Assembly: GCA_965220695.1 (NCBI GenBank)
Contig: OZ244838.1
Location: 3,348,001-3,412,000, forward strand
Reading direction: 5' to 3'
Length of the DNA stretch: 64,000 bases
DNA from: UBA9620 sp965220695
Lineage (GTDB): Bacteria > Acidobacteriota > Vicinamibacteria > Vicinamibacterales > UBA8438
Part shown: positions 44,845 to 52,885 of the stretch, piece by piece
Position numbering within the stretch: position 1 is the stretch's first letter
Layout: each line of letters starts with the position of its first letter
Notes under the pieces: model-generated
Told to the model about the DNA's origin: nothing
Databases searched by the model: none
What the model saw: the letters and a program-made list of their open reading frames with translations, nothing else
Translations under genes and position numbers: made by a program

Positions 44845-45545
44845 CCAGCGGTTCCTTCAGACACAGAGCCTGCCGTCGGCAACGCCGCCAGCACGTCGGC
44901 AATCACCCTGGTCAGAGCGGCCCCTACGACGGTTGGCGGCATGTTTCCATCGACCGCGCGAAACGTCGGCCGGCTCGAGTAGTAGTCGACCAGCGGTCTG
45001 GTCGCCTCGGCATACACCCGCAGGCGCGCGCGCACGGTCGTTTCCGTATCGTCGCTACGGAACACGAGTTCACCGCCACATTTCTCACACCGTCTCTCGA
45101 CATCCCCGGTGTCGACCCTCGTCGCGTTTCCGCACTGCCCGCACACCCGCCGGCACGCCAACCGCGCGACCAGCGCGTCCTCGGGCACCATGATGTCCAC
45201 AACGATCAAGGGGGCCTGATCGACCATCATTTCGTCGAGCGCCGTGGCCTGCGCCACGGTCCGCGGAAAGCCGTCGAGCACGAACCCATTTCGGACATCC
45301 GGCCGCGTCAGCCGCTCGCGCACAATCTCGATCATCAACTGGTCGTCGACCAGACCTCCGGCGTCCATCACGGTCTTCGCGCGCTGGCCCAGCTCGCTGC
45401 CGGACCGCACCGCATCACGCAAGATATTCCCTGTCGAGATCGCCGGAATCTCATGACGCTGAGCAATCTCCAGGGCCTGCGTGCCCTTGCCCGCCCCCGG
45501 TGGACCAAGCACGACGAGATTGATCGGTGTCGTTCCGCTCTCCAT
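44841..45545 (-). CDS. adk: Adenylate kinase
   Basis: Interconverts ATP, ADP and AMP. The 234-residue long-form enzyme has the P-loop GPPGAGKGTQA, DGFPRTVAQA and a LID domain with a zinc site made of CGQC and CEKC. It sits between secY and map, the common order. Confidence 0.96.
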   Translation of the reverse strand: MESGTTPINLVVLGPPGAGKGTQALEIAQRHEIPAISTGNILRDAVRSGSELGQRAKTVMDAGGLVDDQLMIEIVRERLTRPDVRNGFVLDGFPRTVAQATALDEMMVDQAPLIVVDIMVPEDALVARLACRRVCGQCGNATRVDTGDVERRCEKCGGELVFRSDDTETTVRARLRVYAEATRPLVDYYSSRPTFRAVDGNMPPTVVGAALTRVIADVLAALPTAGSVSEGTAG

Positions 45546-45596
45546 TCGATTCAGACCATGCCCGCCGTCAGTCAGTGCAACGGACCAGCGGCTCCA

Positions 45597-46985
45597 TCAT
45601 CCCCTGCGTCCGCGAATGCGCGTCTTCCGCATGAACCCGTCATAGTGCCGCATGATCAACTGCGACTCCACTTGCTGGACCGTATCCATCGAAACGCCCA
45701 CGATGATCAGCAACGACGTACCGCCGAAGTAGAATGTGACTCCCAGACCGTCCGTTATCCACCGTGGCGTCACCGCGTCGAGCGAGTCGCCGATGAACGG
45801 AATCGCGTCCACCCGGAACCCGACGATCATCAGATCGGGCAGCACCGCCACGATAGCCAGATAGACCGCACCGACCAGCGTGATCCGCGTGAGAATCGTA
45901 TCGATATACTCGGCCGTCCGTTTTCCCGGCCGAATGCCCGGCACGAAGCCGCCGTATTTCCGCATGTTGTCCGCCACGTCATCCGGATTGAAGATGATGG
46001 CCGTATAGAAGTAGGCGAAGAAAATGATACCTCCCATATAGAGGAGATAGTAGAGCGGCATCCCGTTGGCGAGCCCCTCCGTCACGGTCTGCGCCACCCC
46101 TCCAGCAGGCAGGGCGGACGCAATCGTCGCTGGAAATGCGAGCAGCGATGAGGCGAAAATGACTGGAATCACGCCGGAAGTGTTCACCTTGAGCGGAATG
46201 TGGGTACTGGTGCCCCCATACATCCGCCGGCCCACAACCCGCTTTGCGTATTGCACCGTGACGCGCCGCTGTCCCCGCTCCATGAAGACGACCGCGCCGA
46301 TGACCAGCACCATGACAATGGTGAGAATCAGGAGGCGGAACAGCCCCATCTGACCCGTGCGAAGCTGTTCGATGGTGTTGAACACCGCCGCCGGCAGATT
46401 CACGACGATGCCCGCGAATATGATCAGCGACATGCCGTTGCCGATTCCCCGTTCGGTGATCTGCTCACCCAGCCACATGATGAAACAGGTGCCCGTGGTC
46501 AAGGTGAGCACAACCATAAGGCGGAACCCCCAACCCGGGTTGAACACCAGCGGCAAACCCCCTGCGATGTTGGTCTGGCTCTCGAGCCAGAATGCGATGG
46601 CGAATGCCTGCACGGCGCACAATAGAAGCGTGCCATAGCGCGTGTATTGCGTTATCTTGCGCCGCCCGAGCTCCCCTTCCTTCGACAACCGCTCCAGGTA
46701 GGGCCAGACGACCGTCAGCAACTGCAGAATGATGGAGGCGCTGATATAGGGCATGATGCCCAGAGCGAATATCGTCACCTGCGCGAGGTTGCCGCCGGAA
46801 AACATGTTGTAGAACCCGAACATGGTGCTGGCCATCTGTTCGGCCAGAATTGCCAACGCCTCCGTATTGACCCCGGGTGTCGGAATGACGCTGCCAACCC
46901 GGTACACCGCCAGAATCCCGAGCGTAAACAGCACGCGCGTGCGGAGATCGGAGATCGTGAAGATGTTCCGCAGGCTGTCAAGCAT
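45597..46985 (-). CDS. secY: Preprotein translocase subunit SecY
   Basis: The channel subunit of the Sec translocon. The 462-residue protein has ten membrane helices; recognisable parts are IMPYISASIILQLLTVV near the start, the plug region, GNGMSLIIFAGIVVNLPA and the cytoplasmic loop FVPGIRPGKRTAEYID. It is co-transcribed with ribosomal protein genes rplO and rpmD. Confidence 0.97.
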   Translation of the reverse strand: MLDSLRNIFTISDLRTRVLFTLGILAVYRVGSVIPTPGVNTEALAILAEQMASTMFGFYNMFSGGNLAQVTIFALGIMPYISASIILQLLTVVWPYLERLSKEGELGRRKITQYTRYGTLLLCAVQAFAIAFWLESQTNIAGGLPLVFNPGWGFRLMVVLTLTTGTCFIMWLGEQITERGIGNGMSLIIFAGIVVNLPAAVFNTIEQLRTGQMGLFRLLILTIVMVLVIGAVVFMERGQRRVTVQYAKRVVGRRMYGGTSTHIPLKVNTSGVIPVIFASSLLAFPATIASALPAGGVAQTVTEGLANGMPLYYLLYMGGIIFFAYFYTAIIFNPDDVADNMRKYGGFVPGIRPGKRTAEYIDTILTRITLVGAVYLAIVAVLPDLMIVGFRVDAIPFIGDSLDAVTPRWITDGLGVTFYFGGTSLLIIVGVSMDTVQQVESQLIMRHYDGFMRKTRIRGRRG

Positions 46986-46996
46986 CGGTTCGCCCC

Positions 46997-47599
46997 CTAT
47001 GCGTCGGACGCCGCACCGTCGTCACCGGCACGAGACATCGGGTCGCTTCCGGCGTCCGCGGATGAAACCTCTTCGCGGTCGGTCACGGCCGGCTCGCCTG
47101 CGTCCGCAGCGGCAGCGGTACCGTCGTCATCTGCCGCCGGGCGACTGCTGCTACTGCAGATCACCGCAGCGTGGCCGCCCGCCGCCACAATCTTCTCGCT
47201 CGCGATGCGGCTGAACTTGTGCGCCTTGACGGTCAGCGCAGTATCGATATCGCCGCGTCCGAGCACCTTGACCAGCTTGGCGTTCGACCTCACGATCCCC
47301 CGCTCCCGCAGGACGTCCGGGGTCACTTCGGCGCCCGCCTCGAATCGCTCGGACAACGTATCGAGATTCACCACCGCGTACTCGACGCGAAATGGATTGA
47401 AGAATCCGCGTTTCGGCAGCCGCCGATGCAAGGGCATCTGTCCACCTTCGAATCCGCGCTTGTGGTGGTAGCCGGACCGAGACTTCTGCCCTTTGTGACC
47501 ACGCCCGGACGTCACCCCGGTACCGGAGCCGTACCCCCGTCCGACACGCTTCTTCGCGTGTTTGGCGCCCTTCGGTGGTTTGAGATCGCTGAGATTCAT
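46997..47599 (-). CDS. rplO: 50S ribosomal protein uL15
   Basis: The core of about 145 residues is canonical (KRVGRGYGSGTGVTSGRGHK, FEGGQMPLHRRLPKRGF). A tail of about 55 residues rich in Asp, Ala and Ser extends it to 200, longer than usual. It lies 5 bases after rpmD and 11 before secY. Confidence 0.95.
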   Translation of the reverse strand: MNLSDLKPPKGAKHAKKRVGRGYGSGTGVTSGRGHKGQKSRSGYHHKRGFEGGQMPLHRRLPKRGFFNPFRVEYAVVNLDTLSERFEAGAEVTPDVLRERGIVRSNAKLVKVLGRGDIDTALTVKAHKFSRIASEKIVAAGGHAAVICSSSSRPAADDDGTAAAADAGEPAVTDREEVSSADAGSDPMSRAGDDGAASDA

Positions 47600-47604
47600 C
47601 GGCG

Positions 47605-47808
47605 TCAGCCCTCCACCTCGTTCACGCGCACCAGATGCCGGACCTTCCGTATCATGCCGCGAATGGACGGGACATCCTTGAGTTGAACGGTATGCCCGAT
47701 TCGTCGAAGTCCGAGCCCCCGCACGACCTCGGCTTGACGTCTATCGAACCCGATGGTGCTCCGCACCAACGTGACGGTGACTCGGTTGCTCTCCGCTCTT
47801 TCTGTCAT
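47605..47808 (-). CDS. rpmD: 50S ribosomal protein uL30
   Basis: 67 residues with TVTLVRSTIGFDRRQAEVVR and GLRRIGHTVQLKDVPSIRGM, the whole uL30 fold. The frame is open upstream to 47844; ATG 47808 is preferred for length, with GAGAC close upstream, but ATG 47832 cannot be excluded. Confidence 0.92.
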   Translation of the reverse strand: MTERAESNRVTVTLVRSTIGFDRRQAEVVRGLGLRRIGHTVQLKDVPSIRGMIRKVRHLVRVNEVEG

Positions 47809-47920
47809 CTCCGTCTCAGTATTGTCCCGCATAGCGGGTGACAACCTGCCTCAGGCAACACCTGCGCCCCCGCCCGCATGCTCCTTCGCCGCACCTGAAT
47901 CCAAGAGGCTCGTCGCCACT

Positions 47921-47956
47921 CTCGGTGCGACGCGGCGTGTTGCTGCGGGCGGCTAG
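47921..47956 (-). repeat. CTAG repeat, decayed copy (rpsE-rpmD)
   Basis: The minus strand reads CTAGCCGCCCGCAGC, then ACGCCGCGTCGCACCGAGA, matching the family end with several substitutions; CGTCGCACCGAGA is best kept. The TAG is the rpsE stop. The rest of the 108-base gap shows no further similarity. Confidence 0.6.
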
Positions 47957-48465
47957 GCCGTCAAATCCTCTACATCGACACCACGCAACCGCGCCACGGC
48001 GACGGGGTCCTTGAGTTCGGTCAACCCGGTGAACGTTGCGCGCACGACGTTATGCGGATTGTCAGTCCCGAGTGACTTCGTGAGGATGTTCTGTATGCCC
48101 GCCGATTCCATGACGGCACGCACTGCACCCCCCGCGATGATGCCTGTACCTTCCCGAGCCGGCTTCAAGAGGACCCGTCCCGCACCGAACCGGCCGACGA
48201 TGGTGTGCGGAATCGTGGTTCCACTCAGCGGCACACGCACCAGCCCCTTCTTGGCGGCATCGATACCCTTCTTGATCGCCGATGGAACCTCCTTGGCCTT
48301 GCCGACGCCGAATCCCACGACTCCGTGGGTGTCACCTACCACGACCAGCGCACTGAAGCTCAAGTTCTTGCCACCCTTGACGACCTTGGTCACCCGGTTG
48401 ATCGAGACGACCGTGTCCTTGAGGTCGAACTCCCCAGCGTCGATCTTCGTTCGTATCCTATTCAT
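47953..48465 (-). CDS. rpsE: 30S ribosomal protein uS5
   Basis: 170 residues from ATG 48465 (MNRIRTKIDAGEFDLKD). The family core is present: RVTKVVKGGKNLSFSALVVV and GVGKAKEVPSAIKKGIDAAK, then IPHTIVGRFGAGRVLLKPA. The upstream open extension belongs to a repeat and is not used. The AGGA ribosome site borders the repeat end at 48476. Confidence 0.96.
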   Translation of the reverse strand: MNRIRTKIDAGEFDLKDTVVSINRVTKVVKGGKNLSFSALVVVGDTHGVVGFGVGKAKEVPSAIKKGIDAAKKGLVRVPLSGTTIPHTIVGRFGAGRVLLKPAREGTGIIAGGAVRAVMESAGIQNILTKSLGTDNPHNVVRATFTGLTELKDPVAVARLRGVDVEDLTA

Positions 48466-48475
48466 AAGGCCGTTC

Positions 48476-48652
48476 CTGGCAGCCCGTGGCAAAAGCCCCG
48501 CTGCATTCGGTCGACGCTGCATCCCGCCGACCCGTGTTGTTCATCGGTTGCATACCGCCGGCATGGTCCCTCTTTTCGCCTTACGTTGACCGGACGCGGC
48601 ATCATTACAACCAAAGCTCGGTGCAACGCGGGGTTCCACCACGGGCTGCTAG
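48476..48652 (-). repeat. CTAG-ended imperfect palindromic repeat, copy in rplR-rpsE gap
   Basis: A full copy of 177 bp, read on the minus strand from CTAGCAGCCCGTGG through GGAACCCCGCGTTGC and a GAGGGACCATGCC core to GCGGGGCTTTTGCCACGGGCTGCCAG-type end. The TAG is the rplR stop. The other end abuts AGGAACG, the probable ribosome site of rpsE 10 bases before its ATG. It fills almost the whole gap. Confidence 0.88.
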
Positions 48653-49023
48653 AACTTCAGTCCAGCACCGCGAGCTGCACCCGCAACTTCGCGCACACGT
48701 CCGTGATACAGAAAGCCGCCACGGTCGAACACCACGCTGGAGATCCCCTTCTCAAGCGTCCTTTCGGCCACGACACGGCCAATAACCTGTGCCCCGGCCA
48801 CGTTCCCTCCACTTGCTCCAGCAGGGAGGCTCGCCTTGACACCCGGCTCGGTGCTTGATGCGGACGCCAGGGTCGTGCCGGTCGTGTCGTCAATCACCTG
48901 GGCAGAAATGTGCGCCAGGCTGCGAAACACGGCCAATCTCGGTCGCTCGGTCGTACCCTTGACCGCCTTGCGTTGCCGCAGCGCGATCCTCAGACGTCGA
49001 TCCTTCTTTGTCTTGACCTTCAT
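48649..49023 (-). CDS. rplR: 50S ribosomal protein uL18
   Basis: 124 residues from ATG 49023 (MKVKTKKDRRLRIALRQRKA). RPRLAVFRSLAHISAQVIDD and GGFLYHGRVREVAGAARGAG are typical. It binds 5S rRNA. Its TAG is the first element of the repeat that follows. Confidence 0.96.
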   Translation of the reverse strand: MKVKTKKDRRLRIALRQRKAVKGTTERPRLAVFRSLAHISAQVIDDTTGTTLASASSTEPGVKASLPAGASGGNVAGAQVIGRVVAERTLEKGISSVVFDRGGFLYHGRVREVAGAARGAGLKF

Positions 49024-49053
49024 CACACGTTCCAACCGCCACGTAAGGAGCAA

Positions 49054-49206
49054 CTACTCATGGCACCAAGCCTGCGACATTGGCCGGGCGCAGCGTCCGC
49101 GTTGCACGACATTGTTCCAAGGTCAATTGCGCCCGAAATGCTCCCTCTTCTCACCTCCCGCACCGCCGATCTCGATCCGGCGCGGGGTTCTGCCACGGTC
49201 TGCTAT
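49054..49206 (-). repeat. CTAG repeat, diverged copy in rplF-rplR gap
   Basis: On the minus strand TAGCAGACCGTGGCAGAACCCCGCG, written here as one end, is followed by GATCGAGATCGGCGGTGCG and a GAGAAGAGGGAGCAT core, as in other copies; the far end (AATGTCGCAGGCTTGGTGCC then TAG) is degenerate. The TAG of the first end is the rplF stop, preceded by CA rather than C. Confidence 0.75.
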
Positions 49207-49739
49207 GCCCCGGTCTTGCCCTCTTTCTTTTTCAACACCTCGCCGGTGTAACGGATGCCCTTCTGCTTGTAGGGATCCGGCTTCCGGAGACTCCGAATGT
49301 CCGCGGCAACCTGACCCACCGCCTGCCGGTCGATCCCGGTCACAACGAGATGCGTTTGGTTATCGACCGCTACGCCGATCCCGCTCGGAATCTCGAAGAT
49401 GACCGGATGTGAAAAACCGAGTGCCATCGTGAGCCTCTGGCCGGCAACCTCCGCCCTGTATCCGATGCCCACGATGTCGAGCTCCTTCTTGAACCCCTCT
49501 GACACCCCGGTCAGCGCGTTGGCAACCAGACTCCGCGCCAAGCCGTGGAACTTTCTCAGCGCACGGTCCTCGCGCTCCGGCTTCGCCTCCAGCCGGCCAT
49601 CGTTCATCTCAATGACGATGCCCGGCGGAAGCGCCTGACGCAACGTGCCCTTCGGCCCCTTGACCTCAACCGCCTCAGGTGAGATCTGGACCGTGACCCC
49701 GCTCGGGATCGGCATCGGCATCTTGCCCACTCGCGACAT
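49203..49739 (-). CDS. rplF: 50S ribosomal protein uL6
   Basis: 178 residues, starting MSRVGKMPMPIPSGV, with the two repeated domains and the conserved PDPYKQKGIRYTGE motif (KPDPYKQKGIRY) near the end. It lies near the factor-binding centre of the 50S subunit. Confidence 0.97.
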   Translation of the reverse strand: MSRVGKMPMPIPSGVTVQISPEAVEVKGPKGTLRQALPPGIVIEMNDGRLEAKPEREDRALRKFHGLARSLVANALTGVSEGFKKELDIVGIGYRAEVAGQRLTMALGFSHPVIFEIPSGIGVAVDNQTHLVVTGIDRQAVGQVAADIRSLRKPDPYKQKGIRYTGEVLKKKEGKTGA

Positions 49740-49757
49740 AACTTGACTCCGTCACAC

Positions 49758-50168
49758 CTACCAGACGTTGCACAACACTTCGCCGCCGACACCGTTCTTC
49801 ACCGCATCACGTCCGGTCATCACGCCTTGCGACGTTGTGAGAATGCTCGTTCCGAGACCGCTCAACACCGGTGGCACATCGTCTCGTCCGAAATACACGC
49901 GCCGACCGGGTCGACTGACACGCTGAATCCCCGAGATGACATTCTCGCCACGCGACCCGTATTTGAGCTGGATACGGACCATCGAACGAGCGGCCTGCCC
50001 CGTCTCGACGACGACGTCAACTACCTTGAAGGCCCGGATGTAGCCCTCGTGCTGCAGAACCCGGGCGAGTTCCATCTTTAGCCGCGATGCCGGAATATCG
50101 ACGCGCTTTCGACGCGCAGATGTCGCGTTGCGGATTCTCGACAACATGTCGGAAATCGGATCAGTCAT
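49758..50168 (-). CDS. rpsH: 30S ribosomal protein uS8
   Basis: 136 residues with MTDPISDMLSRIRNATSARR and the C-terminal GTSILTTSQGVMTGRDAVKN core of uS8. It binds the central domain of 16S rRNA and is the usual spc repressor. Confidence 0.97.
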   Translation of the reverse strand: MTDPISDMLSRIRNATSARRKRVDIPASRLKMELARVLQHEGYIRAFKVVDVVVETGQAARSMVRIQLKYGSRGENVISGIQRVSRPGRRVYFGRDDVPPVLSGLGTSILTTSQGVMTGRDAVKNGVGGEVLCNVW

Positions 50169-50227
50169 GGCTGTTCAAGTCTTGTACTCGTCGGGGCGCC
50201 CCGCGTTTAGCGGGCGGCCCGTTCCCG

Positions 50228-50413
50228 TCACCAACTACTCTTCGTGACCCCGGCGATGTCGCCTTCAAGCGCCAACTTCCTGAAGCACAGCCGGCACAGC
50301 TCGAACTTTCGCATGAAAGCGCGCGGCCGGCCGCACAGCCGGCACCGGTTTCGGAGTCGGGTCTTGTGCTTGGGCGGTTTGCTTTCCTTGACGATCTTCG
50401 CAGTCGTAGCCAT
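50228..50413 (-). CDS. rpsN: 30S ribosomal protein uS14, zinc type
   Basis: 61 residues from ATG 50413, with GAGG upstream. It carries the zinc pairs CRLCGRPRAF and CRLCFRKLA, so it is the short C+ form. The open frame extending to 50536 runs through the repeat and is not counted. Confidence 0.96.
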   Translation of the reverse strand: MATTAKIVKESKPPKHKTRLRNRCRLCGRPRAFMRKFELCRLCFRKLALEGDIAGVTKSSW

Positions 50414-50498
50414 CACTGTCCTCGTTACCATCCCTACCAGGCTTCTCCCGGAGGGACGAGCCTGAGCGCCGTTGTGAACCCACTGGCGGCCTGGCACA

Positions 50499-50546
50499 GC
50501 GCCGATCACGGTGCCACCCGCGGTTCCCCCCCCCACGGACTGCTAG
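50499..50546 (-). repeat. CTAG repeat, partial copy with a nine-base C/G run (rplE-rpsN)
   Basis: The minus strand reads CTAGCAGTCCGTGG, then a G run (nine C on the plus strand at 50526-50534), then AACCGCGGGTGGCACCG and GATCGGCG. The G run replaces the TGAAACCC part of the family. TAG is the rplE stop. The inner part and far end are not recognisable. Confidence 0.7.
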
Positions 50547-51085
50547 TTCGTTCGGAACGGCATCCCCATCAACTGGAGCAGCCGCCGCCCTTCCTCGTCC
50601 GTCCTGGCAGTCGTGACCACAGAAATATTCATACCGCGCGACTTGTCGACCTTCATGTAGTCGATCTCGATGAACATCAACTGGTCACGGAGCCCGAGAG
50701 TGTAGTTCCCACGTCCGTCGAACCCTTTGGGCGACACACCCCGAAAGTCGCGCACTCGCGGAAGCGCGATCGAGATCAACCGGTCAAGGAATTCGTACAT
50801 CCGGTCTCGACGCAGCGTGACGACGGCGCCTATGGGCATGCCCTGCCGCACTTTGAATTGCGCCACCGACTTTCGCGCGCGGGTGGTCAACGGCTTCTGA
50901 CCGGTGATTCGGGCCAGATCGTCGCTCCCCGCGTCAATCAGCTTCCCGTTTTGCGTCGCCTCGCCCAGCCCCATGTTCACTACGATCCGCTGAACCTTCG
51001 GCACCGCCATCACGTTGGTGTACCGAAATTCCTTCGTGAGGGCGGGCACGACCGTTTCTTGATACCGCTCTTTCAATCGGCTCAT
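50543..51085 (-). CDS. rplE: 50S ribosomal protein uL5
   Basis: 180 residues: NVMAVPKVQRIVVNMGLGEA, ITGQKPLTTRARKSVAQFKV and the end GRRLLQLMGMPFRTN. It binds 5S rRNA. Its ATG overlaps the rplX stop (ATGA). Confidence 0.97.
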   Translation of the reverse strand: MSRLKERYQETVVPALTKEFRYTNVMAVPKVQRIVVNMGLGEATQNGKLIDAGSDDLARITGQKPLTTRARKSVAQFKVRQGMPIGAVVTLRRDRMYEFLDRLISIALPRVRDFRGVSPKGFDGRGNYTLGLRDQLMFIEIDYMKVDKSRGMNISVVTTARTDEEGRRLLQLMGMPFRTN

Positions 51086-51414
51086 CTATCGACGACCCCA
51101 TCGCATTTGCGACAAATCCGTACTTTCCGACCGTCACCGAGCAGCCGACGCCCGATCCGAGTGGTTGCGCCGCACTCGGGGCAGACGAGTTGTACGTTCG
51201 AGGCATGCAACGGCGCCTCGCGCTCGACCACCCCACCCTTCACGTTCCGGGCCGGATTGGGACGAGTGTGGCGCTTGACGAAGTTCACACCTTCGACGAT
51301 CAACCGGTTCTTCCCCGGCACCAACTGCAACACACGACCACGTTTACCGCGGTCCTTGCCCGAAACCACGACGACGTCGTCGTTCTTCCGGATCGGTGTC
51401 TGAATGCTCGACAT
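51082..51414 (-). CDS. rplX: 50S ribosomal protein uL24
   Basis: 110 residues from ATG 51414; AGGAG is present but only two bases before the ATG, and a GTG at 51426 is the alternative. The KOW motif region (VVVVSGKDRGKRGRVLQLVP) is followed by a C-terminal pair CPECG and CRKCD, a zinc-finger-like form found in some phyla. Confidence 0.94.
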   Translation of the reverse strand: MSSIQTPIRKNDDVVVVSGKDRGKRGRVLQLVPGKNRLIVEGVNFVKRHTRPNPARNVKGGVVEREAPLHASNVQLVCPECGATTRIGRRLLGDGRKVRICRKCDGVVDR

Positions 51415-51467
51415 GACTCCTACCACTCATCGGATGACCGGCACTGCAACCTCTCGATATGCTTCGC

Positions 51468-51836
51468 TCACAGCACCTCCGGCGCAAGGGAGACTATCTT
51501 CATGAATTTACGCTCGCGCAACTCGCGTGCGACCGGACCAAAGACACGAGTGCCGATCGGCTCACCTTGCTCGTTCACCAGCACCGCCGCATTCCCGTCG
51601 AATCGGATATAGCTCCCGTCCCGCCGGCGATGTTCCTTGCTGGTCCGCACGATGACCGCGCGCACGACCTGCCCTTTCTTCACGGCCGACGACGGCGCCG
51701 CCTCCTTGACCGAGGCGGTAACAAGATCCCCGAGCCGCGCATAACGTCCGGTCGCGCCACCGAGCGGATTAATCACCGCGAGCTTTCGGGCACCGGAGTT
51801 GTCCGCCACGTCGAGAATCGATTGCATCTGGATCAT
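51468..51836 (-). CDS. rplN: 50S ribosomal protein uL14
   Basis: 122 residues starting MIQMQSILDVADNSGARKLA, with GQVVRAVIVRTSKEHRRRDG and the ending RKFMKIVSLAPEVL. All family motifs are present. Confidence 0.97.
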   Translation of the reverse strand: MIQMQSILDVADNSGARKLAVINPLGGATGRYARLGDLVTASVKEAAPSSAVKKGQVVRAVIVRTSKEHRRRDGSYIRFDGNAAVLVNEQGEPIGTRVFGPVARELRERKFMKIVSLAPEVL

Positions 51837-51852
51837 GATCGGATCTCGCTCG

Positions 51853-52107
51853 TCAAATCGCCTGAGCTCGTTCGACTACCCGGATCACGGCCCAGCGCTT
51901 GCGTCGGCTCAGCGGACGTGTCTCGACGATGGCCACCACGTCCCCCACCTTCGCGGCATTTTCGGAGTCATGGGCCATGAACTTCGAGGTACGTCGCTGG
52001 ATCTTGCCGTAGAGTTCGTGCCGCACACGGCGTTCCACCGCCACCACGACGCTCTGATCCATCCTGTCGCTTATCACCACGCCCTGAACTTCTGCCTTGG
52101 TTCCCAT
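51853..52107 (-). CDS. rpsQ: 30S ribosomal protein uS17
   Basis: 84 residues from ATG 52107. The OB fold shows QGVVISDRMDQSVVVAVERR and AIVETRPLSRRKRWAVIRVV. An upstream in-frame TTG (52119) has no ribosome site. Confidence 0.96.
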   Translation of the reverse strand: MGTKAEVQGVVISDRMDQSVVVAVERRVRHELYGKIQRRTSKFMAHDSENAAKVGDVVAIVETRPLSRRKRWAVIRVVERAQAI

Positions 52108-52122
52108 ATCTTTGTCCAACGG

Positions 52123-52347
52123 CTACGCGTCGGTGTCAGTCGCCGCGGCTCCACCGGCGATCGCGTGCTCCCGCAACAGCGTCTTTATTCGTGCCATGTC
52201 GCGCCTGCTCTCCTGCAGCTTAACTGACGCATCCTGCTGCCCCATGGAGTGCCGAAGTCGCAGCCGGAACAACTCCTCGGCCAGCTCCTGCTCCCGTTGC
52301 TCAAGGGCGGCCACGCCGAGTTCACGCAACTCCACGATCTTGGTCAT
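52123..52347 (-). CDS. rpmC: 50S ribosomal protein uL29
   Basis: 74 residues: MTKIVELRELGVAALEQREQ, then the helix LFRLRLRHSMGQQ and RRDMARIKTLLRE. ATG overlaps the rplP stop (ATGA). A short Ala/Thr tail ends it. Confidence 0.96.
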   Translation of the reverse strand: MTKIVELRELGVAALEQREQELAEELFRLRLRHSMGQQDASVKLQESRRDMARIKTLLREHAIAGGAAATDTDA

Positions 52348-52769
52348 GACGACTCGGCCTTCTCCAACCGGGTCGCGAACTTCGTATGGATCGGCAGCTT
52401 CGCCGCGGCCAGTTGCATCGCCCGCTTGGCGACCGACGCCTCCACACCTTCCATCTCGAACAAAATCCGACCAGACTTGACAACCGCCACCCATTGTTCT
52501 GGAGATCCCTTGCCCTTGCCCATCCGCGTTTCCTGGGGCTTCTTGGTGACGGGTTTGTCCGGAAATATGCGGATCCAGATCTTGCCGCCGCGCTTGATGA
52601 AACGGGTCATTGCGACGCGCGCCGCCTCGATCTGCCGATCCGTCAACCAGCATGGCTCCATCGCACGAAGGCCGTAGTCACCGAAAGACACCGTCGAGCC
52701 ACGCCATGCCTTTCCGGTCATGCGGCCCCGATGCTGTTTCCGATGTTTCACCTTTTTTGGCATCAACAT
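52344..52769 (-). CDS. rplP: 50S ribosomal protein uL16
   Basis: 141 residues with MPKKVKHRKQHRGRMTGKAW, GLRAMEPCWLTDRQIEAARV and GKIWIRIFPDKPVTKKPQET. The ATG at 52769 has GAGGG 9 bases upstream; the ATG two codons later is less well placed. It contacts the A-site tRNA. Confidence 0.97.
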   Translation of the reverse strand: MLMPKKVKHRKQHRGRMTGKAWRGSTVSFGDYGLRAMEPCWLTDRQIEAARVAMTRFIKRGGKIWIRIFPDKPVTKKPQETRMGKGKGSPEQWVAVVKSGRILFEMEGVEASVAKRAMQLAAAKLPIHTKFATRLEKAESS

Positions 52770-52829
52770 GACGAAGTACCCTCAAGTGCGATCATCGTCC
52801 GATCGGGTGCGGCGTCGATACCGACCACA

Positions 52830-52885
52830 CCACCGATCTCGGTGCGACGCGGGGTTTCACCACGGGCTGCTACCACAGGCTGTCA
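52830..52885 (-). repeat. CTAG repeat, half copy with doubled end (rpsC-rplP)
   Basis: The minus strand reads TGACAGCCTGTGG (52885-52873) directly followed by TAGCAGCCCGTGG (52872-52860), then TGAAACCCCGCG and TCGCACCGAGATCGGTGGTG. The 13-bp end is thus duplicated head to tail, and the outer, mutated copy supplies the rpsC stop as TGA. The far half of the element is missing. Confidence 0.75.
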
